DNA of 64,000 nt from Trifolium pratense. Lineage: Eukaryota; Streptophyta; Magnoliopsida; Fabales; Fabaceae. The notes below the pieces were generated by a model that ran no database searches, was not told the origin of the DNA, and worked only from the letters and a program-made list of their open reading frames with translations. The DNA lies in NCBI RefSeq assembly GCF_020283565.1, contig NC_060064.1:12172337-12236336 (forward strand), written 5' to 3'. Positions 12,706 to 24,115 of the stretch are shown here, in pieces; position 1 is the stretch's first letter; each line of letters starts with the position of its first letter. A program made the position numbers and the translations under genes.

Positions 12706-14426
12706 AAATCCATAGAATTGGAGAAGATGAGCATGGATAACAAAACTCCATCTGTCAGCAAAAAGAATGAAAATGAGAAGCAGCCATCACCGCGTTCTTC
12801 TGCGGTGAATGAAAAAGAGGATCAGCTACCGAGTTCTTCTGTGGTGAATGAAAAGGAGGAGAATCCGCAACCATGTTCTAAGAAGAAGAAAAACAAGAAT
12901 GTGGAATTACCGCATTCAAACGCATCTCCGCGATCTTCTTCATCTTGTGTAAGACATCCAATTCAGTTAGGCCAACTTCAATGGAAGGGTTTGCCAAACA
13001 CATACACTGGTCTTCATCACAGTCCTTTTCTCGTGATTCGTCCAGTTGGATTAGGGAATTTAAATCACAGAAGTGGTGGCATATACATCCCTCCTTCTTC
13101 TCTCAAAAACATAGCTTCTTCACTTAATCAGAGTTTGAATCTTCATTACCAGATTGATATTGACAAAATCGTCTGTGGTGAAGATACAAGAACTACTCTA
13201 ATGATTCTAAACATTCCTTACAAGTAAGAACAAACAATTTCTTTGACAACTTTCTTTGATGACTTTCTTGATGACTTTCTTGATGAATTTCTTTGTAATT
13301 GGTTTTAAGTTATACTTCAGAGATGCTGCTGTTGGAAATTAAGGAGAATCACCATAAAATTTATGGAACTTATGACTTCATCTTCTTTCCAAAGGACTCA
13401 AAAGTATGCTATATATATTTGCAATTAGGGACTTAGTTAGATTTTTATTTGGTATTTCTGTTTCCTAATGTCTGTTTATGGTTACAGAATAACTGTAATT
13501 TGGGTTATGCTTTCATCAATATGCTCTCTCATTTACACGTCGTCCCGTTTTATAAGGTTATACTTTTCTCTCTATATTTCAATTTTCATGTTCATAGTTT
13601 GTAATGTGTGATTAAATTTGAAGGATGAAAATTTATGCAGGCTTTTCATGAGAAGAAATGGGACAAGTTTACTAGTGACAAAGTTGCTACATTGGCTTAT
13701 GCACAGATTCAAGGAAAGGCTGAAGAACTTGCTAAGCATTTTGATAAAAGGACGAACAAGCCTAAGAAAATAATGATCAGGTAATTAAAATTTCATTCAA
13801 TTTCTGACATAACAATCATATTTTCATTTACTATCTAATGCATGCATGCATTCTCAATATCACTTTCAATTGGTCAATATATTCATGTATCTTTCATGTG
13901 CTTGTGTAAATATTTCTCTCTGTTACGTACCATCAAGGAACTATTTCCATCCAGCAACTTGAATATATGTCTACGTCAAACGGATGAATCGTGCTCAAGT
14001 TATTTGTTACAGAGCTCGCGCGATTTGGATGAGAATCTAGAGTATGATCGGCCGTTTGTTACATATATGTTATTCCTAGGAACCTTACATAGATGATCTT
14101 AAGTGTTTGTTTCATGTAGTCAAAATCTGAATGTACATATCTGTAAAGATTTGAACTGGTTTATTTTCATTTCATCAGAAATATTGGAGTTTTTTTTCTT
14201 CTCTTCTTTTGAAGTACTACTATGTTTTCTCTTATATGATTGCGAAATCCTTTCTATAAAGAGAAGCTATAAAATTTTGTTAGACCGAAGTTTCTTTTGA
14301 AATTTCAAATGTTAATTTCTATTGCAACAGTGGTATCACTATTTGGCTCTTTGTTGAAAAACTATAACCATAACCATGATTTGCAGGATCGATCAGCCAC
14401 ATGATGAAAGCCAATTTGGTTCATAA
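12703..14426 (+). CDS. MEI2-like C-terminal RRM protein (MCT/AML-type)
   Basis: Predicted RNA-binding protein of 287 aa. Five exons: 12703-13223, 13310-13403, 13488-13556, 13641-13780 and 14387-14426; GT-AG introns, consistent phase, 864 nt including stop. Residues 1-90 are low-complexity, rich in Ser, Lys and Glu with a basic run (KKKKNKN). The C-terminal half is the distinctive MEI2 RRM3: RNP2 is TTLMILNIPYN, followed by GTYDFIFFPKDSKNNCNLGYAFINM, whose last part is the RNP1 motif, then KKWDKFTSDKVATLAYAQIQGK. Full-length plant MEI2-like proteins have three RRMs and are far longer, so this is an RRM3-only form like the MCT group, or a truncated AML copy. RNP2 deviates from the usual NIPNKY. 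An unused ORF at 13937-14095 lies inside intron 4. The function of MEI2-type RRMs in meiosis and development is known; the role here is unknown. Confidence 0.75.
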
Positions 14427-15260
14427 TCACATTCTGTAATGATACTAACTAGTGGAATGTGAGAATTTAGTTATGAAAAATATTTAATGTCAGTCATTGC
14501 TATTCTCCCTTAGATTTAAAAAGTATTAATTTGGTTCCTTGTGTTTTTATTAGGTTTCAATTTAGTCATTTTCGTTAATTTTGTCACTAACATCATTTGA
14601 ACTATACACGTATCGGTGTGTTCAAGTGTCCACGTGTCTGTCACATATGCAAACTGGTTGTCACATGTGACAAAATTGACGGAAATGACTAACTAATGCA
14701 AAGGGTAAAAACGTAAGAGAACAAATGGATATGTTTTAAACATAAGAAACCAAATTGAAACCTAAAATAAACGTAAGAGACCAAATATATAGTTAAGCCT
14801 TATAAGTTTATCAAGTTAGTTTATAAAAAAATAGTTTTTGTGAATGAGAACTTATTAATTAACATAAAATCTTATTTATTTGCATCAGTTGTTTTAATTC
14901 ATTGTCCACTTTGTATTCAAACAATTTTGATTAATGAAATGAATTAAGTTTGCTTGTGTAAAAAAAAAACCTCAAAAATAAGTCAATCCAAATAGGCCAT
15001 AAATTCAAGATCTTAAAAATTAGGGTTAAATATATTTTTGGTCCTATCATTTCCTAGAATTTCCATTTTAATCCCTACTTTTTTTTACCACCAGTTGAAT
15101 CTGGTTCGGGTTCAGGGTCCATACTTTTAGTGATACAAGCAATCAATCACAAAGCAAGTTAATTAGTGACCAAATATGGTCGTGCCATATTTACCTCTAT
15201 TGCGTAACTGAGTTTACATACTCTTCACTCTCAAAACCCAAAACCCTTTTCTTCCTAACA
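14427..15260. other. Spacer with a MITE and a SINE fragment
   Basis: 3' UTR followed by an inverted-repeat element at about 14525-14800 (taatttggttccttgtg facing its complement in cataagaaaccaaattgaaac). A short copy of a SINE 3' end (accaccagttgaatctggttcggg) lies at about 15088-15112; it matches the longer SINE copies at 23206 and 46249. No gene is seen. Confidence 0.55.
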
Positions 15261-18200
15261 ATGTATCTCCCCCGCCACATACTCATCAGAACCTTCATCC
15301 ACCGCCGTCCCTTCTCCCATTCCGCCGCCGCCATCCTCCACCCTCCAGAGCCAGACCTAGAGCCATTCACTTACCTCCCAGGCTTTCCAAAACCCAACCC
15401 TAAGCACGACGAAACCATCCTCGCGATTCCCCGCAGAGATTCCGGTAAGAACATTTCAGCCAAGGAACGCAAAGTCGGCCGCGTTCCGAGCATCGTGTTT
15501 GAGCAGGAAGACGGCCAGCATGGTGGTAACAAACGCCTCATTTCCGTTCGCACCGATCAGATCAGAAAGCTCGTTAATCACCTCGGACGCTCCTTCTTCC
15601 TTTCTCGTCTCTTCAACCTTCAAGTTCGTCACCAATTCGACTCCGATTCGAACTCTAACGATGAGGATGTCATCGAAAACGTTCGCGTTTTGCCCCGCAG
15701 TGTATGCATTGTTGTTTTCGTCATTATTTGCGTTTTTGATTTTGGCTAGGTTATTCAATTAGAAGCTTGTTGTTACTTTTGAGTTGAATCATTTTGATTT
15801 GTCAGTTCAATTTTAAGTTCTGAATCAATTTTGCACACAATATAATTGATGAATTGTATTGGAAATTTTGCAGATTCATTTGAAAGCTGGTACAGATGCA
15901 CCTTTGAATGTTACATTTATAAGGGCTCCATCAGAAGCTTGGTTGAAAGTTGATATTCCTATTGTGTTCATAGGAGATGATGTATCCCCTGGACTCAAGA
16001 AAGGTTAGATTACCATATTTTGAGAAAAATTACTATTGTTTTCATGTTTTCATTTTTCATAAGTGAATTAAATTATATATAGTTACTTAGAGAAAAGGGT
16101 TTATGCATTGTTCGCCTAGACTACTTTTATACCGACATCAGTAGAATTGAGTATTGGGTGGTTATCCAATATAGGCACCGTGATGAGTTTTTTATTAGGA
16201 TGACGGTGTAAAACTATTTTACACAATCAGCGCATAATCATTAAATCCATTTACTTCCTTCATGACACCACCTTCTCCTCATTTATATGACATTTTTGGT
16301 GTAACAATGTTCTGGTTGATATTCTGCTTGATTCACATGATTAGGAGATTAGTTTTCTGTTTGTTAATTCTGTTTTTCTCTTAGTTATTGATACACTTAG
16401 TAAGTTATTTTCTCTTAGTTAGTTGCTACCAACACTTTTCATTTGAATCTTCTCGATCAGTGTCAATTGAAAATGAAACCTCTGGAGGTCATCACTCCAG
16501 TTTTTGCTCTTTTCCTCGTTTCACCATTGCGCGTAACACGCATTGCATCTGTCTAACTTTTGGAGGAAATAGAGAAAGAAGTTTGCGCTTAGAGTGTAAG
16601 GGTCCGTTTGGTGCACAGGATATGATAATATTATCCTATCCCGTTTAAATCCGTTGTTTGGTGCACCAATAGGAAATGATAAGTTAAACCTATCACTAAT
16701 CCTATCATGTTGGCTCTTTGTTATTTTAATCCTTAGTTTTAGGTGGGTTAACAACCTGATAGGATTTGCTAAACCAGTTGGCTATCGCATAGAAACAACA
16801 CGCGTGTGTTTGCTTCGAATCCTGCTGACTGCCACTTTGATCAACTTTATAGTATTATTTTATTATTTCACCGTTTTTGTCCTATGCCTAGCATATATTT
16901 AATTTAAGGCATGGAGTACTGTATGTATATATTGATTTTTTTTTGTTTTGGTACATAGGCTAAGATGTATATATTGATTATTACTGCTGTTACTCGATTG
17001 CTCCCTCATAATAATATAAGCCCAGAATGATGAATGATCTTTATCTAATTTTTTATTTTATTTCATTATTTGATAGTATTTGTCATTTTTTATTATTATT
17101 ATTATTAAAATTAATTTATAGTTTATCATTATTCAAATATTATATCGGTGTAATTTGATCTCTCATTAATAATATATATTTTTTATTTACATTTATAGTT
17201 GCAATGGCTTTTATATATTTTATAATTATACGAAGTTATTTAATTACTTGTTATATTTTTTTTTAAAATGAAATAAGTTTTTCTTGCTTAAAATTATAGC
17301 AATTTTTTATAATTTAGTCTCTAAAAATATGAATGGGATGTTTTCATTTTCAGAAAGAAAAAAAAAATTGTTTATATTTTATATTCACAAGAATAATTTT
17401 GTCATTTAAATATAACATGTATCTTATCATGTCAATGTCAAATGTACACCAAACACATTAGGATAAAATAATGATATTATCTTTATTATCCTATGTGCAC
17501 CAAACACATGACAGGATATATGTTTATCCTGTAACTATCATATCTAGGGTTGGGAATAGGCCAGGCGGCCTACAGGCGCCTTCGGCCTGGCCTGGCCTGT
17601 ATATTAAAAATGCCAGGCTTAGGTTTTGAAAAAAACCTGTTTACATAAATTGGTCAGGCTCATGCTTCTAAAAAAGCCTACAAAGCCTGAAACAATGAGT
17701 GGTTATAGATAACCCATTTGAGTTTTATTGATTAAATGTAAAAGTTCAACTACTCTAAACAGGGATGCTCTAGTGCACTTGGCTTCCACCACTGTGGGGA
17801 TTAGCAAGAATTTGATGCACACTGTCCTTACCATGATCTGAGAGGTTGTTTCTACGACTGAAAATCCATGACTGTAAGGTTACAAACTTACAAGGCATCA
17901 AGTAACCTTGCTATTATTCCAATCGATATTATTTTAGAAGAAATGTCTCCACTATCAATGATTTACTCATTAGGATTTTATAATGTAAAATGGCAGTATT
18001 AAATGGATGCTATTTATGTCATTAGTTCTTCGGATATGTGCTATAATGATCTATCTCCAAGTTGCTTACCTAAGATGTCCATTTGTATTTTAAAATTTGT
18101 ATAATAATATAGATGACTCCAAGCTCTAGTACACATGTCTTTCTATTCCATTTTCAACTATCTCTGTTGATTAATTTTGTTGAGCTACCCTATTATACAT

Positions 18201-18978
18201 ATCTAGTAAGTTTTTTTTTTTTTTATTTGGTTCCCATTCCTTATGCGATAATTAAATTTGTTAATTTCTTACTGTGGAACTATTACTTTTATATTGTTTC
18301 TAAATTCCAATACGAAGTTGATCTTCTGTTATTGCCAGTGGTCCAACTGATAAATGATTCTACAAAGGTTTACTCAGCTTAAGAACAATATCAATCATCT
18401 TGGTAATCATACCCATTTGATTCAGAAGTATTTTATTATTGTGGATTTGAGAATGCTACTCTGTTATTGATCGACAAGGTTGAGTAGATGTTCCAATTCA
18501 TGCAATTTTGTCTGTTATCTTATTAAAAATGTCTGATGTGCTAGTTATTATTGCAAGCTTATGTATTGAACATTCAACATTTCTGACTTATCTGTATGAC
18601 CACTACTCTAACTGATATCATCACCTTGGTATGGATATGAATATCTTTACAGTATTAACAATAACAAAGCATTTTGTTTTAATCATTGTTTTATGCTTAC
18701 AATATAGTCTTTATTTGCCGAGTAGTATTCATCACTCTACAATTTTGGCAGGTGCTTCTTTGAATACCATCAAAAGGACTGTTAAGTACCTATGCCCTGC
18801 AGACATTATTCCCCCGTATATTGAAGTGGATTTAAGTGAGTTGGATGTGGGCCAGAAGATACTCATGGGCGATCTCAATATTCATCCTGCATTAAAACTT
18901 CTTCACTCAAAAGATGAAGCTGTTTGTAAAATTATGGGCCAAAGGGTTTCTGAAACACAACCAAAGAAATCGAAGTAA
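15261..18978 (+). CDS. Organellar large-subunit ribosomal protein bL25 (L25/TL5/CTC family)
   Basis: Three exons: 15261-15701 (147 codons), 15874-16003 and 18752-18978; 798 nt, 265 aa; all introns GT-AG. The N-terminus (MYLPRHILIRTFIHRRPFSH) is basic, free of acidic residues and Ser/Arg-rich, a typical mitochondrial presequence. The body has bL25 landmarks: a start segment with AIPRRDSGKNISAKERKVGR and IVFEQED; exon 2 with IHLKAGTDAPLNVTFIRAPS and a VDIPIVFIGDD strand; exon 3 with YLCPADIIPPYIEVDLSELDVGQ and MGDLNIHPALKLL, typical of the C-terminal TL5/CTC domain. bL25 binds 5S rRNA in the ribosome's central protuberance. Mitochondrial rather than plastid targeting is inferred from the presequence. 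Intron 2 is 2.7 kb because of transposon insertions. A damaged copy of exon 3 lies at 22065. Confidence 0.9.
16600..17513. mobile_element. Non-autonomous TIR element in bL25 intron 2
   Basis: The left end ggtccgtttggtgcacagg is mirrored at the right end (ctatgtgcaccaaacacatgac, reverse complement gtcatgtgtttggtgcacatag). Subterminal repeats of ccgtttggtgcac and its complement occur inside both arms. It is about 0.9 kb, AT-rich, with no transposase frame. Exact ends and target-site duplication are not settled. Confidence 0.6.
17544..17700. mobile_element. GC-rich repeat fragment (gggttgggaataggcc type)
   Basis: The stretch from gggttgggaataggccaggc to about 17690 has many short direct and inverted repeats of cctgg/ccagg and stands out against the AT-rich intron. 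I regard it as one end of a DNA transposon, probably hAT-like. The second end was not found. Confidence 0.35.
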
Positions 18979-20690
18979 CTACTTATCGTATCTTTGGTGG
19001 TTGCTATTGCTGCACTGAAGATTTTTTAGCTCACATGTAACATTTGCAGTCATCTTATTAGTTGATTCTTGGCAGCAGTGAAGAACACGTTTATAGAATT
19101 CCAATATTAGGTTTTTGCAAGCCTCCTTTTCATTGCCTATTCTCTTCCCCTTTCAGTTCACTCTTTCTGCTGTTTTTTTGCCATATAAAAGAATATATTG
19201 CAGATGAGAATAGGTAGTTGATATGTTGAAATTATGAATGCAATAGAAATGTTTATGTTTTGGGTTATTACAAGTAGAGGGTTGCCACTAAGTCCCTTCC
19301 TATCCTTAATAAATAGTTCAGGCTTCTTGTTCATGACTCCAGTTTGAATTTTAGATTTCTAACAGGTAATTTATAAATTTATTCACATGGAGTTAGTTTT
19401 TGAATTTTTCCATAATATCACTGTTGTTTTTCATTCATGTTTTACCATAGTGCTTGCATAACAGAATAGTATTGCATAATTTCTATTGCTAAGTTTGAGT
19501 TACACAAAGCTCAACAGAAGTTATGAAATGTCTCTACCAACTTTGAATGTTTATAGGATAATGTTCTGTTTACAGTACTGTAGGCTGTAACTTAGAAACT
19601 GGGCAGAAGCAGATCTATCCTTAGAGACTGCCAAACATTTATGTATTGATGATCGTGTCGTGTGTGTTATGTTTGTGTGTTGATCTGTTCGACCTTATTA
19701 ATTAGGCAACTCAAACATTATCACAAAATGTTTCCAAAAACAAGCTTTGCTACAAGTCGATCAAGCCTGGGTATATCCCTTTATCTAGGGCTTTATCCCT
19801 ATATGAATTTGCATGTTTTAAATCCATTTATATTTTTTAATTAAATAAAAACTGCACAGGCTTTCTGTGTCAGGCACAAACCATCTACCTTCCCCTGGAC
19901 AAGAATTGTGTGACTTTTTGGAGGGAAAGGCGGGGTGTGACTTTGGCTTAATAACAGCCGTTTGATTGATCCTATGCTTCAGATTACACCATGTGTCAAT
20001 TATTTTATTTCTTTTTTTAAAAAATAAAATAAAGTAGAAGACCCACAACCCATTCTCAAGTGTCCAACCCACTTCCCACGACCCGTCCTCCTCCTCCTCC
20101 TCCTCTCCGCCCCGTCCTGCTCGCCGTTGCCGCCTCTGTTACTGTCCCCGGTGTTCAAAACGCCGTCGTCAACAATAACCAAAACAGAATAGTCACATTA
20201 CCACCATAAACCAGTTCTCTCATACTGTCAAAATAGGAACCAAAATCTTGCTACATGGAAAAATAACCAAATCAACAAATAGAAATAGAAACAGAAAAAG
20301 GAAAACCAAGAAAATATGAATCAACCACCAATTTAAAAGGTTGTCAAAAAAAGAAATTGAAAAGGAAGAACAAAGGATTGAACGAAATAAAATCAACCCA
20401 TTTTATGCTCTGTAAAGAGGACGACGGTGGTGAGAGAGACATCGGAGGCACTTCTCTAGACACCAGCGATAAGAGGAGGACGACGGCGAACAGGACCGAG
20501 GTAGAGAGAAACACGACGACGGCGGATGGAAAGAACTGCACGCGCCACAGGTTGCTATTTGGGTCTTTCATTTTAACTTTTATTTACTGTGGCAGACGGA
20601 GAGAACTAAGATACCAAATTTCTATTGACAAATAACAAAATGAAGAAACTCTTTTTCATCAAAAAATAAAATGAAGAAGCTCTTCATAGT
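18979..20690. other. 3' UTR and spacer downstream of bL25
   Basis: Contains the bL25 3' UTR, AT-rich spacer, and two locally GC-rich patches at about 20040-20165 (CT-rich, with a tcctcc repeat) and 20410-20560 (GACGACGG-rich). ORFs over these patches (60-92 codons) are low in complexity and lie on both strands. They might mark a decayed promoter or first exon, but I cannot assign a gene. Confidence 0.35.
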
Positions 20691-20702
20691 TTATTAGGAG
20701 AT

Positions 20703-20795
20703 AAGAAAAAACTCTCTCGGTGCCGGGTCTTGAACAGAGTTACTCAAGGTTGAGAATTCACTCCTCAACCAAGTGACCTCTCGGGAGACAGACGA
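20703..20795 (-). mobile_element. SINE-like tRNA-derived fragment
   Basis: On the minus strand the sequence reads gaggtcacttggttgagg (A-box-like) followed about 40 bp later by gttcaagacccgg (B-box-like), the internal Pol III promoter layout of tRNA-derived SINEs. No intact 3' end or target-site duplication was identified. Confidence 0.4.
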
Positions 20796-20867
20796 AGATA
20801 AGAAAGAAGATAACAAATGTACGGTTAAACCAAAAATGTACCTAAAGTATTTCTACAGCAATCGTTA

Positions 20868-21420
20868 ATGAAGTTTGCCAAGATGTATTTTCATGGTTTT
20901 ATAAGACTAAAGGTATGCAATTATATACATAAAAATCAGATTTCATTTTTTTTTATTGTTGAGCTATTATGGACCAAAGGTGTTGTTATTCAGGGCAACG
21001 AGTGCAAGTATACCTCGTGCAAGATATATCCTTCTGGTTTAATCAACCAACAAGTAACATTATATATTGCGTTTTTTAATATGTTTTTGTTTTAATTATT
21101 GTAAAATTTAATTATTTTATTTTCTAGAATTTAATTATTTTATTTTTTGTTGAGAACATACAGAGCTGATCTTCAAAAGTTTTGTGAAATTGGATTTTCA
21201 AAATCAAATCTATTCCTTCATCCCAATACTTTGGCAAGACATTGTGGAAGAGGTAATTGATAAGAGACAGATTATTTGTGAATTTTGATTAATGAGGTAC
21301 CTAAAACGTAGTTATGCTAAATCGGTTGTAAATTTCGTTATTTGTAGGTGGTTGAAAAACTCATCATGTGGTGTCAAATCTCTCAAGAGACCCAGGTAAG
21401 ACAATAGTTTTCACTTTATA
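20868..21420 (+). other. Unassigned exon-like segments
   Basis: Several stretches look exon-like: a frame at about 20960-21055 (VELLWTKGVVIQGNECKY) and segments at about 21160-21251 and 21348-21392 that end in plausible donors (gag|gtaatt, cag|gtaaga), the latter preceded by a tttgtag acceptor. I recognise no domain. This may be a gene fragment carried along with the bL25 exon copy downstream. Confidence 0.25.
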
Positions 21421-21439
21421 TTTTTCTTGTCTTATTAAT

Positions 21440-21764
21440 GGTGCGTTTGATCTGCTAAAAAACAGGGGACTGGACAAGACAACTTTTGTTGTACCCTGTT
21501 TGATTTGAAACTGATTATGGGACTGGACAAATTAGGTAGCAAGGGACAGGACAAAAACAAGATTTTTTGTCCATCACTAAACTACGAGACAACTTTTTGT
21601 CCACAGGACAACTATAAAAAATACGAAAATATCCATTTTATTTTTGAATACAAAAATATTATCGTCATATATCTCTCCTGTACAGTTTTGTCCTGTCATG
21701 TATTATCTTGTTCTGTCTTATATGTTCTGTTCAGTCCTTGCTGTTTTACGAATCAAACGCACCC
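21440..21764. mobile_element. MITE with ggtgcgtttgat termini
   Basis: Starts ggtgcgtttgatctgc and ends gaatcaaacgcaccc, a clear terminal inverted repeat. The interior repeats ggactggacaa and its complement-like ttgtcctgtc/ttgtccac forms and has no coding capacity. The sequence cannot decide the superfamily; flanking bases give no unambiguous target-site duplication. Confidence 0.65.
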
Positions 21765-21892
21765 TAAGTGCATGTTGTGTTGGTTATTATCACAAGGGTA
21801 GAAGATTAATTCTGTTAAAAATCACAGTTTATGTAATGAGGGAGCATCAAGTTTCAAAATTTCACCTCATTATGGAGTTAAGATATATGCTG

Positions 21893-21918
21893 CCTTGGTA
21901 TGGATATTAATGTCTTTA

Positions 21919-21970
<52 letters not shown>

Positions 21971-22165
21971 TTTTGAAATTCAATGTCTTTACTTTACATT
22001 ATTAATATTAACAATAACAAAGCATTTTGGTGAGAGTAGTATTCATCACTTTACATTTTTTGCAGGTGCCTAAGTGCCTTCTTTGAATACCATCAAAAGG
22101 ATTGTTAGGTTAGGTAGCTTAGCTATGCCCTGCAGACATTATTTTCCTGCATATTTACATTGACA
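21893..22165 (+). pseudogene. Decayed copy of bL25 intron end and exon 3
   Basis: Compared with 18620-18800, this stretch repeats tggtatggatat, attaacaataacaaagcattttg, gtagtattcatcact and then gcaggtgcc...ttctttgaataccatcaaaagga, finishing with tgccctgcagacattatt. It therefore spans the end of bL25 intron 2, the acceptor and the first ~75 bp of exon 3. Insertions (ctaagtgcc; ggtagcttag) break the reading frame, and similarity stops after about 22160. An ATT microsatellite has expanded inside it. Confidence 0.75.
21918..21970. repeat. (ATT)n microsatellite
   Basis: About seventeen uninterrupted ATT/TTA units within the duplicated bL25 intron segment. The parent locus at 18640 lacks this expansion, so it arose after the duplication. 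Confidence 0.95.
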
Positions 22166-22169
22166 CAAC

Positions 22170-23205
22170 TTCAATTGAAATAGAATATGTTAGGTTGAGC
22201 AACAAATTGTTAAATGTTGCTTATCATTTAATGAGAAATTGATGTAATTTTTTTTATTACATTGACTTGGTTGGCTACCGATGTTAAATCAAATTGTTGA
22301 TTTTATAATGTTTTTTTTTTAAACGGCGAAAGTTACCGGTTAATGTTAGTAATTTTCATTTTCATTGGGACATAAATTTTGGAATTTTAACTCTTCAACT
22401 CTTTTAACACTTAACTTAAATCAGTTGAGCTACATATCTTAAAAATTGTTATTTTGTCCTTATTATTAGGCTATTAATTAGCACAACTTGCGCTGTGTTA
22501 TTCAATTTTATACACCTGTAACATGGAGTCACATTGACAAATGTCACGTATATAGTTAATGTCCACATTATCACACTTATTAAAAAAAATAATCCATATC
22601 ATCACCATTGGACGGAGTAAACAGAGGTAGAAGTAATTTGTCAGACGGAACACAATTTTAGGGGTGTATTTGACATTTCAAAAAATTCAGGGGGTGCATT
22701 TGACAATTTTTGCAATTTCATGGGGGTATTTGGTTATTCACTCAAAGAAAATTACACTCACCTCTCTTTAGGTCTATTAAAATGATACCAAAACCTACTC
22801 TAATTTTAAAACTTATACAAACCTCTCTTAAGCTCTTATCAAATAAATAGCTACCACTTTTTCATACAATATTTTTAATTTGCCGTTATAGTCTCTTTCA
22901 TTGACAATTGACTCACATATATCTCTCAATCTAAACCACGTCATCAATAAGATGAATCACCACAGCAAGAACCACATCGTCCGATCTCTAGGGATTGAGT
23001 TTCTTCTCCTTCTTTAACAATAGGGAATTCTCAAAATTCTAAATCAAAAGAACTAATAGTACTGTTTCAACTCAAACAAACAAAAAATAAAAAAAAAAGT
23101 TAACAAAAAATTATCGGGGTTAATAACAAAGAGAAATATTTGTCTATTTTATAAGAATTTAAGAGATTTTAGTGGATCTTGTTAACATTTTCCGTTTTTT
23201 TTTTT
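22170..23205. other. AT-rich spacer without recognised genes
   Basis: Long A/T runs and low-complexity sequence, with decayed repeat phrases such as ggggtgtatttgacatttca and ggggtgcatttgacaattt at 22660-22715. I see no coding sequence or RNA gene. Confidence 0.5.
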
Positions 23206-23355
23206 TGTTTTTCACCACCAGTTTAATCTGGTTCGGGGATCAGTTCTGACATCAAGTGGTTCCAGCCCCCTCCCGATCACAATTGCGGGGGATCGAACTG
23301 TGGTTCTCCCTACCAAGTTCAGTGTCAATCACCACTGAACCAACTAACGATTGAT
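23206..23355 (-). mobile_element. tRNA-derived SINE, copy 1
   Basis: On the minus strand it runs from an A-box-like ggttcagtggtgattgacac, through a B-box-like cagttcgatcccc, to the 3' end ccagattaaactggtggtg. It is nearly the same as the copy at 46249-46391. Flanks acattttccgtttt (left) and acatttctcgtttt (right) look like a worn target-site duplication with two mismatches. Confidence 0.75.
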
Positions 23356-23359
23356 ACAT

Positions 23360-24060
23360 TTCTCGTTTTAAAATTAAAGAGGGTGTGGGTATCATTTTAA
23401 CGAGTTAAAATCCTCTTCATTTTTCTTATTATTGTCATTTCCTCCATCACTAAACCTTTTAAATATTTTGGGGGTGTATAAAAGAAATTTTTGACTTATT
23501 TAATGTCACACTTTTATATTTATATTTTTAAAATTTTATAGTAACAAAAAAAAAACTAAAATAAATAGAAACCAAAAAGAATCTCAGCTCCATTTTAAAG
23601 TACCTCATGAGTTTAATTTTCCCTATAGAAAAATAATTCACTTTTTTCCCTTTTTTTTTTTTTTTTCTATTTCCTTTTGCTAATAATTTTTTTTTATGTA
23701 TGTTGTAATAATTTATTAATTTCCTATAAAAATGAATACAAACATGCTAAAAATTAAATAAAAAAAAATCTCAACACTATATATTACCATTAATTAATTA
23801 ATCTTTTCAAACATGGTAACAATTAAATAAAAAATTCTCAACACTATATCACCATTAATTAATTAATCTTTTGGTCTTGCTAAAATTAAAATTAAAATCT
23901 TTTGGTCAAAAAAAATTTTAATTATTTTTTTGACTAAAAAGTAATTATTAATTATTGAAATAAAAATGCAAATTGAAAGACCAAACCCAAGCACTATAGT
24001 AGTAGATTAGAAGGATCTACACAAATAAATTGATTCATAACATAAATTTTCCTTCACTTT
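23360..24060. other. AT-rich upstream region of the BPM gene
   Basis: Contains a local duplication: caacactatat followed by accattaattaattaatctttt occurs at about 23773-23808 and 23840-23872. No coding frame is seen. The core promoter of the MATH-BTB gene should lie at its right end, but I see no canonical TATA box near the ATG. Confidence 0.4.
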
Positions 24061-24115
24061 CCAGCAAAATCATTTTCTTGTTGAAAAAACAAAAAAACCA
24101 AAACCTAACAAGAAA

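Noticed and set aside
13937..14095. ORF ELFPSSNLN... as an extra exon of the MEI2-RRM gene
   Set aside because: Joining it to exon 4 gives the wrong phase and a quick stop. The exon at 14387 joins in phase and ends cleanly.
15371..15758. Minus ORFs over the first bL25 exon
   Set aside because: The plus frame has a presequence and clear bL25 motifs; the minus frames have none.
20000..20635. Arg-rich and Thr/Arg-rich ORFs on both strands
   Set aside because: They follow GC-rich trinucleotide-like patches (tcctcc, gacgac) and show no conserved motif.
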